Source: Marinovum sp048263515
Lineage (GTDB): Bacteria > Pseudomonadota > Alphaproteobacteria > Rhodobacterales > Rhodobacteraceae
DNA length: 64,000 nucleotides
Assembly (NCBI RefSeq): GCF_048263515.1
Contig: NZ_JBLXEC010000010.1
Location: 62,001-126,000 of the forward strand
Reading direction: 5' to 3'
Part shown: piece after piece, positions 35,592 through 44,402 of the stretch
Layout of the letters: each line of letters opens with the position of its first letter
Position numbering within the stretch: the first letter of the stretch is position 1
The notes under the pieces: model-generated
Told to the model about the DNA's origin: nothing
Databases searched by the model: none
What the model saw: only the letters and a program-made list of their open reading frames with translations
Made by a program: the position numbers and the translations under genes

Positions 35592-38500
35592 TCCGCCGCC
35601 CTTTCGCTGGGCACAAAGACCGGCTCGGGCTGTTCCGCCGCTTCGATGGCGGCGCGGATGCGGGCGGCGAGCACGCGGACGTTGGGCTCCAGCACCATGG
35701 AGTCATGGGTGCCGGGCACCTCTTCGACCTGAACGCCGGGAACCCAGCCTGTCCAGTCGTTGTCGGGCAGCACATAGGCCCGGTCGGCATCCACCAGCCG
35801 GCCGCCAGACACCTGCCACTTGCCGCTGAGCGGCGGGCGGAAGAGATGCAGATTGCCGTGCCAGCCGCGCATCGGATAGCTGGCGATGGCGTCATAGAAG
35901 GCGGCCTCGATGGCGGCATTGTGGAACTGGTGCTCGGGCGTCTCCTCGACCTCTTGGGCGCGGCGCTTCTGGATCTCCCAGCGGATGCGGCGCGCGGCCC
36001 AGTGCAGCGGATAGGCGAGACCGCCGCGCTTGAGCTCCTGCAACTGGATCAGCATGCGGTCCTTGAGTGCCAGCTTGCGGCGCACCGGCAAAGGCGTGTC
36101 GAGCATGACGACCAGCGCCACCTCCTCGCCCGCTTCTTCAAGCTGATGGGCCATCTCGAAAGCGGTGATTCCGCCACCGGAGAAGCCGCCCAGCAAGTAG
36201 GGGCCATGCTGCTGCACCTGCCGCAGCTCGGCGATGTAGTCGCGCGCGGCCTCGCGGATATCGCGGTGCGGCTGGTCGTCGCCATAAAGCCCGCGGGCCT
36301 GCAGCCCGTAGAACGGCCGGTCGCTGCCGATCAGGTTGGCGAGATGGCGCAGGTTGAGCACGTTGCCGAACATGCCGGCCACGAGGAAGAAGGGCGTGCG
36401 CGCACTGCCCTCGCCCTCGTGCATCGGCACCACGTGGGTGAACCGCCGCTCGTCCTCCTTGGCCCCTTGCGGGGCTGCCTCGGCGGTTTGCGGTCCGACG
36501 CGGGCCTCGATCAACGCGGCGCAGGCGCGGATGGTGGGCGCCTCGAAGAGCACGGATATCGGGAACTCGGCGCGATAGGTCTTCTTGATCATCGCAAAGA
36601 GCCGCACGGCGATCAGGCTGTGACCGCCCAGATCGAAGAAATTGTCCTCGGCACCGACCTGGCTGAGGCCCAGAAGCTCCTGCCAGAAGCCGGCGAGCGA
36701 GCGTTCGATATCGCTCTCGGGTTCGACGAAATCGGTGTCGAGGTCGGGGCGTTCGAACTGCTGGCCGCCGGCCTGCGCCGCGCCACTCTCGCCCGCCTGG
36801 GCGATCAGCGCCGGCAGGTCGAGCGACGAGACGACGAGCTGCGGCAGATCGGTCGCCAATGCCCGCAGGAAGGCTTCGGCGCCCTCGTCGGGGCGGATGC
36901 CCTGGCCCAGGTTGTGCTGCAAGCGCTCTTCGGCGGGCGAGAGCGGCTGGATGTCCTGGGCCTTGTCAAAGCGCAGCTCGGTCGGTGCGGGCCTTGGCGC
37001 CTGGCCGAAGCCGCCGGTGTCGAGCCGCTTGATCGAGAAGCCCTCGATGGCGACGCAGATATTGCCCTCGGGGTCGGTCAGGGTGATGTCGAAGCGGGCC
37101 ACCGGGTCGCTGGCGCGATTGGTACCACGGTTTCGCACCCAGCTTACCAGCCGCTCCGGCAGCGGGCCGAAGACCTGGACCTGGCCATAGGACATCGGCA
37201 CCCAGAGCGCGCCGGGGTCGTAGCCCTCGATCAGTTCCATCGCCCAACCGGTGGCGATATCCATAAGCGCCGGGTGCAGCAGGGTCCGGTCCTGCGCGGC
37301 CTCGGCCGGCAGCACCAGATCGGCGATGCCTTCGCCCGTGCCCAGCGCGGTCGCGCGCAGCACCCGCCAGCGCGGGCCGAAATCGAGGTGCTTCTCCTGC
37401 GCCGAGCGCAGCGGCACGTCGCTGAACTGGCCGCCCGCGCAGCGCGCGCGTATGGCGGCGAGGTCGACCGGCGGCGGCGTGACCTGCGGGCGCAGGGCAA
37501 TGTCGGCCTCGGCGTGCAATTGCCAGCCGATGCGGCCCTCATGCGGCACGGCGCTGCGCAGCTGCAGGGCGTAGCCCGCGTCGGAGCGGCGCAGATGCAG
37601 GCGAATGTCGGTCGCGGCACCATCGGGGGTGTAGAGCGGCCGCAGAAAGGTCAGGTCGCGGATCACGAAGGGCCCGGTCTCGCCCTGCGCAGCCAAGGCC
37701 TCGGCCGCCAGTTCCAGCGTGCCGGTGCCGGGCAGCAGTGCCTTGCCGTCACGGGTGCGGTGTTCGTCCAGCGCCCAGCGCTCTTCGGGCCGCCAGGTTG
37801 CTTCGAACATCCGCGCGCCGGTATCATCGAAGGTGGCCACGTCGAGCAGCGGCTGGCCTGCCGGCTCTCGCGGCGGATCCGGCAGGTCGCCGGTGCGCTC
37901 GGCCACGGCCTGGGCGGCCATGCCGACCTCGGCCCAGATGCCCCAGTTCAGCGCCAGCACCCGAGTCGCGCCGCCCTGGCGGGCATGGGCAAAGGCGTTG
38001 AGGTATTCGTTGGCGGCGACGTAATCCACCTGCCCCGCCGGGGCGGTGACGGTCGAACTAGAGGAAAACAGCACCAGCCAGTCGAGCGCGCCATCAGGGA
38101 AGACCTCGGCCAGCACTTTGGTGCCGTGAATTTTCGGGGTCAGCACGTTTTCGATGCCGATCTGCGTCTTGGTCAGCAGCGGCGCATCGTCGACCACGCC
38201 GGCGGCATGGATGACGCCGTGGATCGGGCCAAAGTGCGCCTGCGCCTCGGCGGCCACCGCCTGCATCTGCTGCAGGTTGCTGACGTCGGCCTCGCCCAGC
38301 AGAACCTCGGCGCCCTGCGCCTCCAGCGCCTCGACCGCTTCGATCCGGCTGGTGGTGGCATCCTGCGGGCCGTGGCTGCGGCGGTACTTGTCCCAGCTGG
38401 CGCGATCAGGCAGCGCACTGCGCGAGACCAGCACGATATGCCGCGCACCTTCGTCGACCAGCCGCCGCGCGATGCTGAGACCGATGCCGCCGAAACCGCC

Positions 38501-41500
38501 GGTGATCAGGTAGGTGCCGCCGTCGCGCACGCGGGGCGTTTCCGTCGCGGTGAGCGGCAGGGCGCAGGGGGCGCGGACAAAGCGTTTGGCGCCGCGCAGC
38601 GCGGCCTCGGTATTGGCTGGCGGGGCCAGCAGGTCTTCGAGCACCTGCAGGGCCAGCGGCTCCAGCCGGTCCTTGCGGGTGCGGCCCTCGGTCAGCTCCA
38701 GGTCGACCATGGCGGTGGTGACGCCCGGCAGTTCGCGGGGGATCACCCGGAGGGGGCCGGCGAGAGTGGATTTCTCGGGCCAGCGCAGCGCCTCCTGCCG
38801 GACCCGGGCGGCGCCATTTGTAAAGGCAGTGAGGTGCAGCGGCTTGGGCAGGCTCTCCTCTTCCATCGCCTGGGCGAGAAACAACAGCGAGTAGAAGCCA
38901 TGCTCCTGCACCCGGTGGAAATAGGAAGAGCCGGGACGGTGGCTTTCGTCGCGGGTAACCAGCCAGAAATGCGCCACGCGGCCGGGCACCACGCCATGGG
39001 CCATCAGGTCGCGGATCAGCAGGTCATAGCCCTCGCGGCCACGTTCCGGCGCCAGCACGTAAGAGCCATCGGCAGCGCGAGCAAAGGCATCGCCGGGCCA
39101 GACCTCGATGACGGTGTGATTGGCACCGCGCAGCTGATCGGCGACGCGGCGCGCAAGGCCCGCGTCGTCCATGAACATCAGCCAGGTTTCCGGCGTGGTC
39201 AGATGCAGCTCGGTCTCGACATCCACCTCGCAGGCCGCAAGGCCGGGCACCCAGGCCATGCGGCTGGCCCAGGTCTCGATCTCGTCGGAGCGGGTCAGGA
39301 AGCTGTCGGCGGGGGTGGCGCGGGCCTGGCTTGGTTCGATGAAATAGGTCTGATGCTGGAAGGCATAGGTCGGCAGCACCACGCGGTTGCGCCGCGCCTC
39401 GCCCCAGACCTGTCCCCAGTCGATCGCCACGCCCAGCGCCGAGAGCCGGCCGAGGGCGGCGAGGAAATAGGCGTCGTCGGGCACCCGGTCCTCGGGGTGG
39501 CGCAGGCTGCCCAGCACCTGATTGGCGGGCAGGTCGGGGTGCAGCCGGGCCAGCGAGGCCAGCGCCTTGCCGGGGCCGACCTCGAGAAAGACGCGCGGCT
39601 GGGTCCGGGCCAGCGTGCCGATGCAATCAGCAAAGCGGACGGTGTTGCGCAGATGGCCAACCCAATAATCGGGGTCCGTGGCCTCGGCATCGGTGAGCGG
39701 CTGGCCGGAGCGGTTGGAGATGATCGGGATCTGCGGCGGGCGCAGCGTCAGACCCTGCAGATAGGCGCGGAATTCACCCAGGATCGGCTCGAGCATGGCG
39801 GAATGGGCGGCAATGTCGATGGCCACGCGTTGGCAGTCGATGCCCTCGGCGGTGAGCCTCTTTTGCAGCGCGTCGAGCGCGGCCTGCGGGCCGGAAGCGA
39901 CCGAAAGCTCGGGCGCATTGACCGAGGCGAGGTCGAGATCGGCGCCGAGGTAGGGCATCAGCGCCTCGGCCGAGAGCGAGACCGAGAGCATGCCGCCCGA
40001 GGGCACCGTATCGAACAGCCGGCCCCGCAGATGGACAAGGCCGATGCAGTCCTCGAAAGTCATCACGCCGGCGAGGCAGGCGGCGGTGTTCTCGCCCATG
40101 GAATGGCCGACCAGCGCCACCGGTTCGACGCCCCAGCTCTGCCAGAGCTTCGCCAGCGCGTATTCGACGATCATGATGAGCGGCAGTTGCACCGAGGGCC
40201 GGGTCAGCCGCTCATCGGCCCTTTGCCGGTCCTCCTCGCGCGGGAGCCAGAGCGCGCGGATGTCGTAATCGAGCCGCGGCTGCAGGATCTCGAGCCCGGC
40301 GTCGATCCAGTCGGCAAAAACCGGCTCGGTCTCGTAGAGATCGCGCGCCATGCCGGCATATTGCGCGCCGCCGCCGGGGAACATGAAGACCACCTCGGGC
40401 ACGGCATCCAGCGCCGTATGGGCAAAGACCCTCCGCGGATCGAGGGTTTCCAGCAGTTCAGCGGCCTGCTCGTGGCTCTCGGCCACCAGCACCCGGCGGT
40501 GCTCGAACTTGCGCCGTCCGGTCTCCAGGGTAAAGGCGACATCGGCGAGGCTCTGCTCGGGATGGGCGCGCAGATGGGCGGCGAGCTTGCGGGCATTGGC
40601 CTCGACCGCCGCCTTGGTGCGGCCGGTCACGGTGAGGATCTGGAACGGCCAGTCGCTCGCTTCCGAGGCGGGGCGCTCGGGCGCCTCCTGCAGCACCACA
40701 TGGGCATTGGTGCCGCCGACGCCCAGCGAATTGACCCCGGCGCGGCGCGGGCCGTTGCGCGGCGCCCAGGGCGTCAGCCGGTCATTGACACGGAAGGGCG
40801 AGGTCTCGAAATCGATCGCCGGATTGGGTTTTTCGTACCCAAGGCTCGGCGGCATCTCTTTGTGGGTCAAGGCCAGCGAGGTCTTGATCAGGCTGGCCAC
40901 ACCCGCCGCGGTATCCAGATGGCCGATGTTGGTCTTGACCGAGCCGATGCGGCAGAAGCCGGTCTGATCGGTGGTCTCCTCGAAGGCCTGGGTCAGCGCC
41001 GCGACCTCGATCGGATCGCCCAGATAGGTGCCGGTGCCGTGGCATTCGATGTAATCCACCGTCTCGGCGCTGATGCCGGCCATGGCCTGTGCCTCGGCAA
41101 TCGCCGCCGCCTGGCCCTCGACCGACGGGGCGAGGTAGCCGGCCTTGGCGGCGCCATCGTTGTTGACGGCAGAGCCCTTGATGACTGCCCAGATGTGATC
41201 GCCGTCGCGCAGCGCATCCTTGAGCCGGCGCAGCACCACAACGCCGACGCCGGAGCCAAAGACCGTGCCCTGAGCCCGGTGATCGAAGGCGTGGCATTCG
41301 CCGTCGGGAGAGAGGATCTCGTTTTCCTTGTAGAGATAGCCGCGGCCCTGCGGCAGCTCGATGGTGGCGCCCCCGGCCAGCGCCATGTCGCATTCGCCGT
41401 TGATCAACGACTGCGCGGCGTAATGCGTCGCCACCAGCGAAGTCGAGCAGGCGGTCTGCAGATTCAGCGAGGGGCCCTTGAGGTCGAGGATATGGCTCAG

Positions 41501-42004
41501 GCGGGTGGCCATGAAATCCTTGTCATTGCCGGTGTGGCGCAGCAGGAACATGCCGGTCTGGTCCACCAGATCGGGGTTGGAGCAGACGTTGAAATAGAAA
41601 TAGCTGCCCATGCCGCAGCCGGCAAAGACACCGACCGGGCCGGGCGCGGCCTCTGGCGGGCGGCCGGCGGTTTCCATCGCCTCCCAGGCGCATTCGAGGA
41701 ACTGCCGGTGCTGCGGATCCATGATCGCGGCATCCTTGGGCGACAGGCCGAAGAACTCGGCGTCGAAATCGGCGAAACCGTCGAGCGGCGCGGCAAAGGG
41801 CACGTAATTGCGGTGGCGCATCAGGCCCGGGCTTTCGCCAGCCTCGCGCAGCGCCTCTTCGTCCAGCCGGACGATGGACGAGCGGCCCGCGCGCAGGTTG
41901 TCCCAGAAGGCCTCGATCGACGAGGCACCGGGCAGGCGCGCCGCCATGCCGACAATGGCAATATCGGTCTCGCTTATGTCTGCGAGGTCGTCATGAACAC
42001 ACAT
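35588..42004 (-). CDS. Type I polyketide synthase KS-AT-KR-DH-ACP-TE
   Basis: This 2138-residue one-module synthase has: ketosynthase about 14-440 (Cys186 in TACSTS, His322 in HGTGT, His362 in TNIGHL); acyltransferase about 540-870 (Ser635 in GHSMGE, His734); ketoreductase about 1162-1360 (Rossmann TGGFGGIG, Ser in FSSSS, Tyr1328); a hot-dog dehydratase about 1405-1660 (His1415, PGTGTLEL, Asp1582 in HPALMD); ACP about 1760-1830 (Ser1796 in GGHSL); thioesterase about 1868-2138 (Ser1942 in GFSGGG, Asp1969, His2100). KR before DH reverses the usual order. The AT substrate motif reads AAHS, so malonate or methylmalonate cannot be told. There is no enoylreductase, so an alkene is expected. The ATG has an AGGA site 7 bases upstream. 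Confidence 0.9.
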   Translation of the reverse strand: MCVHDDLADISETDIAIVGMAARLPGASSIEAFWDNLRAGRSSIVRLDEEALREAGESPGLMRHRNYVPFAAPLDGFADFDAEFFGLSPKDAAIMDPQHRQFLECAWEAMETAGRPPEAAPGPVGVFAGCGMGSYFYFNVCSNPDLVDQTGMFLLRHTGNDKDFMATRLSHILDLKGPSLNLQTACSTSLVATHYAAQSLINGECDMALAGGATIELPQGRGYLYKENEILSPDGECHAFDHRAQGTVFGSGVGVVVLRRLKDALRDGDHIWAVIKGSAVNNDGAAKAGYLAPSVEGQAAAIAEAQAMAGISAETVDYIECHGTGTYLGDPIEVAALTQAFEETTDQTGFCRIGSVKTNIGHLDTAAGVASLIKTSLALTHKEMPPSLGYEKPNPAIDFETSPFRVNDRLTPWAPRNGPRRAGVNSLGVGGTNAHVVLQEAPERPASEASDWPFQILTVTGRTKAAVEANARKLAAHLRAHPEQSLADVAFTLETGRRKFEHRRVLVAESHEQAAELLETLDPRRVFAHTALDAVPEVVFMFPGGGAQYAGMARDLYETEPVFADWIDAGLEILQPRLDYDIRALWLPREEDRQRADERLTRPSVQLPLIMIVEYALAKLWQSWGVEPVALVGHSMGENTAACLAGVMTFEDCIGLVHLRGRLFDTVPSGGMLSVSLSAEALMPYLGADLDLASVNAPELSVASGPQAALDALQKRLTAEGIDCQRVAIDIAAHSAMLEPILGEFRAYLQGLTLRPPQIPIISNRSGQPLTDAEATDPDYWVGHLRNTVRFADCIGTLARTQPRVFLEVGPGKALASLARLHPDLPANQVLGSLRHPEDRVPDDAYFLAALGRLSALGVAIDWGQVWGEARRNRVVLPTYAFQHQTYFIEPSQARATPADSFLTRSDEIETWASRMAWVPGLAACEVDVETELHLTTPETWLMFMDDAGLARRVADQLRGANHTVIEVWPGDAFARAADGSYVLAPERGREGYDLLIRDLMAHGVVPGRVAHFWLVTRDESHRPGSSYFHRVQEHGFYSLLFLAQAMEEESLPKPLHLTAFTNGAARVRQEALRWPEKSTLAGPLRVIPRELPGVTTAMVDLELTEGRTRKDRLEPLALQVLEDLLAPPANTEAALRGAKRFVRAPCALPLTATETPRVRDGGTYLITGGFGGIGLSIARRLVDEGARHIVLVSRSALPDRASWDKYRRSHGPQDATTSRIEAVEALEAQGAEVLLGEADVSNLQQMQAVAAEAQAHFGPIHGVIHAAGVVDDAPLLTKTQIGIENVLTPKIHGTKVLAEVFPDGALDWLVLFSSSSTVTAPAGQVDYVAANEYLNAFAHARQGGATRVLALNWGIWAEVGMAAQAVAERTGDLPDPPREPAGQPLLDVATFDDTGARMFEATWRPEERWALDEHRTRDGKALLPGTGTLELAAEALAAQGETGPFVIRDLTFLRPLYTPDGAATDIRLHLRRSDAGYALQLRSAVPHEGRIGWQLHAEADIALRPQVTPPPVDLAAIRARCAGGQFSDVPLRSAQEKHLDFGPRWRVLRATALGTGEGIADLVLPAEAAQDRTLLHPALMDIATGWAMELIEGYDPGALWVPMSYGQVQVFGPLPERLVSWVRNRGTNRASDPVARFDITLTDPEGNICVAIEGFSIKRLDTGGFGQAPRPAPTELRFDKAQDIQPLSPAEERLQHNLGQGIRPDEGAEAFLRALATDLPQLVVSSLDLPALIAQAGESGAAQAGGQQFERPDLDTDFVEPESDIERSLAGFWQELLGLSQVGAEDNFFDLGGHSLIAVRLFAMIKKTYRAEFPISVLFEAPTIRACAALIEARVGPQTAEAAPQGAKEDERRFTHVVPMHEGEGSARTPFFLVAGMFGNVLNLRHLANLIGSDRPFYGLQARGLYGDDQPHRDIREAARDYIAELRQVQQHGPYLLGGFSGGGITAFEMAHQLEEAGEEVALVVMLDTPLPVRRKLALKDRMLIQLQELKRGGLAYPLHWAARRIRWEIQKRRAQEVEETPEHQFHNAAIEAAFYDAIASYPMRGWHGNLHLFRPPLSGKWQVSGGRLVDADRAYVLPDNDWTGWVPGVQVEEVPGTHDSMVLEPNVRVLAARIRAAIEAAEQPEPVFVPSERAAE

Positions 42005-42101
42005 ACTGTAATCCTGCGCTTGCGCCGGGTGTCTGGATACCGAAAAATCTTGGTGAAATTAGGGCGACCGCGCAAATCGGCGGTGTGGCCGTGCCTTGCT
42101 G
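42005..42101 (-). promoter_or_regulatory. Intergenic gap before the polyketide synthase, possible promoter
   Basis: This 97-base gap separates the flippase stop from the synthase start. Its middle (about 42040-42065) is clearly AT-rich compared with its flanks and could hold a promoter for the synthase-GT2-synthetase set. I see no convincing -35/-10 pair. Read-through from the flippase is equally possible. Confidence 0.3.
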
Positions 42102-43469
42102 TCATGGCTGTGCCCCCGGCATCAGCCGCAGGATCGCCTCGGCATTGATTGCCCAAGCGCCCAGCGCGATCACCACGCCGACGGCGGCAAAGACCAGGTC
42201 ATGCAGCGGATCCCAGGCCTGCATCTTGCGCGCCAGCCGCACCACCACCGGGTAGACCGCGATCATCGCAATCCCCTGCCCCGCCAGCGCACCCAGCAGC
42301 CCGCCGAACTGCAGGCCCGCCAGCAGCCCGGTGACCATCAGGCAGGCTCGCGTCGCCTGCAGCATGAAGAAGCGGCGGCTGTCGCCGGCGGCCACCGCCG
42401 TCTGGTCATAGGTCAGCGCCACGATCAGGGGGATTTGCACGATGGCGATCACCACCGCCACCGGCCCGGCCATCGCGTAGCGCGGATCATAAAGCAGATC
42501 GACCAGCCAGACGCCCGAGGCGGCAAACACCGCCTGCAGCGCCATCAGCGCGGTCGAGACCAGCACCCGCATCTTGCGCAGCTTGGCGAAGTTTGCAGGA
42601 TCGGCACCCGGCGGAGTTTCGCGGTAGATCGGGATCAGCACCTTGCGGGTGATCATCAGCCCCAGCATCATCGGAAAGGAGGCGAGGAAATAGCCGATGT
42701 TGTAGACGCCGAACTGGTCGATCGGCAGGTAACGGCCGAGGATGATCTTGTCGCCTTGGTGAAACAGGAACCCCACCAGCGTCGACAGGAAGATCCACTT
42801 GCCGAAATGGATCAGCTCCTGCGCGGCGGGCCTTTCCCAGCGGAAATGGTTGCGCCGCCCCGGCAGGAAGACCGAGTTCAGCCAGAGCTGCGCCAGCATC
42901 GACAGCACGCCCGAGATCACCAACGCCCAGACCGAGCGCAGCCAGAACGCCAGCGACACCGCGAGGACAATGCCGATCACCTGGGTGCCGATGTCGAGCA
43001 GCGTCACCCGGCCCAGCATCAGGTGGCGGTTGGCGGTCTCCATCTTGGTCGGGTTGAAACCCTGGACGATCAGCGTCACCGCCATGGCAGGCAGCAGCAG
43101 CATCAGCATCGGCTCGCCGTAGATCTGCGCCGCGGGCCAGGCCAAGGCACAGGCGGCCAGCCAGAGACAGAAGCCGCGCACCACCTGGATGGTCCAGGCG
43201 GTATCGAGGAAATCCGGGTCGTCGCCGCGCTTGCTCTGCTGGATCGCCGGGGCGACGCCCACGTCGGAAAACATCTGCAGCCCCTGCAGGAAGACCATGG
43301 TCAGGGCCATCATGCCAAAGGCTTCGGGGAAGAGCAGCCGGGTCAGGATCAGGTTCGAGGCCAGCCGGATCAGCTGGGCCGAGCCGAAGCCGCCCAGCGT
43401 GAAAAGCGCCGAGCGCAACGCCCGCGCGGTCAGCGAGCTGCCGCGGAATTTCTGCACCATGGCAATCAT
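42102..43469 (-). CDS. Polysaccharide flippase, PST/Wzx-like
   Basis: This 455-residue integral membrane protein has about 12-14 hydrophobic segments. The N-terminus carries the PST-family pattern (ALFTLGGFGSAQLIRLASNL, then DVGVAPAIQQ), and FHQGDKIILGRYL lies near residue 240. It would flip a lipid-linked oligosaccharide to the periplasm, pairing with the Wzz and kinase genes. The start overlaps the upstream GT2 stop by ATGA. Confidence 0.87.
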   Translation of the reverse strand: MIAMVQKFRGSSLTARALRSALFTLGGFGSAQLIRLASNLILTRLLFPEAFGMMALTMVFLQGLQMFSDVGVAPAIQQSKRGDDPDFLDTAWTIQVVRGFCLWLAACALAWPAAQIYGEPMLMLLLPAMAVTLIVQGFNPTKMETANRHLMLGRVTLLDIGTQVIGIVLAVSLAFWLRSVWALVISGVLSMLAQLWLNSVFLPGRRNHFRWERPAAQELIHFGKWIFLSTLVGFLFHQGDKIILGRYLPIDQFGVYNIGYFLASFPMMLGLMITRKVLIPIYRETPPGADPANFAKLRKMRVLVSTALMALQAVFAASGVWLVDLLYDPRYAMAGPVAVVIAIVQIPLIVALTYDQTAVAAGDSRRFFMLQATRACLMVTGLLAGLQFGGLLGALAGQGIAMIAVYPVVVRLARKMQAWDPLHDLVFAAVGVVIALGAWAINAEAILRLMPGAQP

Positions 43470-44308
43470 CGGCCGCGGCTCCAGCCGCTGTCGCCACCCA
43501 GCCGCGTGGCCAGCGCCACCCCGGCATAGACGACAAAACCCGATGGATCGCCCAGCGCCAGCCGCAGCTTGCGCGCGAGGCTCACCGGCGGCTTCTCGTC
43601 ATTTGCGGCGAGCGCCGGATAGGCCCGGTGGATCTCGGTCACGCCGATGTTCTGCCGTCGCCGCACCCGCACCAGCGCGCGCCAGCCCTCGACCAGCGGC
43701 CAGCGATAGCGGCCGGGGACCGCGTGGCGCTCTGCCGCGGTGAACTGCAGCCTGGCAAATGTGTCGTCGGAAATGATCTGCGGCCAGTCACCCCAGCGGG
43801 CACGACCGCCGGCATTGACCGCGAACAGCCCGCAGCCCGGCACGCCCTGGGCGATGAACGGCACCTTGCGGTAAATCCGGGCGTAGGCACGCGACACGGC
43901 GGAGCGCGGGAGCATGATCTCGAGCCGACCGCTGGCATAGGCGGGCGCGGCGCCGCTCAGGTGCTCTTCCAATTGTCCCAGGACCTCTTCATCGACCTCG
44001 ACGTCAGCATCGAGATAGGCACGCACCGGCGCCCGGACAATCGCGTCACCGGCATTGAGCGCCGCGATCTTGCTGCCTTGGGTGAGCTCGATCACATCCA
44101 GCCGCCAACCGCGGGCGGCAAACGCCTCGGAAAACCCCCGCGCCAGTGCGGCGGTGTCATCGCGGCAGCCGTTGGCAACGACGATGACCTGGGCGCGCGA
44201 CGGGCCCCGCGACGCCAGAACGGCGGCGAGACAGGGCCGGATCCACTCTGCCTCGTCGTGGGCGGGGAGCACCACGGCGAGTTGGTATTGCGCCTCTTCT
44301 GGCACCAC
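43466..44308 (-). CDS. Glycosyltransferase family 2
   Basis: This 280-residue GT-A enzyme starts with LAVVLPAHDEAEWIRPCL and has a YLDADVEVD metal site (near residue 98). It starts with one of two tandem GTG codons (44308 or 44305); no ATG fits. Downstream it overlaps the flippase gene. It is divergent from the GT4 gene at 44403, so both promoters must lie in the short gap 44309-44402. A C-terminal hydrophobic stretch may touch the membrane. Confidence 0.83.
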   Translation of the reverse strand: MVPEEAQYQLAVVLPAHDEAEWIRPCLAAVLASRGPSRAQVIVVANGCRDDTAALARGFSEAFAARGWRLDVIELTQGSKIAALNAGDAIVRAPVRAYLDADVEVDEEVLGQLEEHLSGAAPAYASGRLEIMLPRSAVSRAYARIYRKVPFIAQGVPGCGLFAVNAGGRARWGDWPQIISDDTFARLQFTAAERHAVPGRYRWPLVEGWRALVRVRRRQNIGVTEIHRAYPALAANDEKPPVSLARKLRLALGDPSGFVVYAGVALATRLGGDSGWSRGR

Positions 44309-44402
44309 AGGGCCTCACATGCGATAAGTTCAGCATCCGGGACTATACATGCAACTGTGGCCAAACCATGATGCGGCGCAGAAATTCCGCGGAAAGTCGC
44401 CC

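Noticed and set aside
35705..42148. A 2147-codon open frame on the plus strand opposite the polyketide synthase
   Set aside because: It is the shadow of a GC-rich gene: composition is His-, Arg- and Gly-rich with no domain, and the minus strand has a full set of catalytic motifs.
28509..44308. Reading the cluster as a siderophore locus, because similar monooxygenase-containing synthetases occur in siderophore clusters
   Set aside because: No receptor, iron transporter, hydroxamate hydroxylase or other iron gene lies in the window, and polysaccharide export genes surround it.
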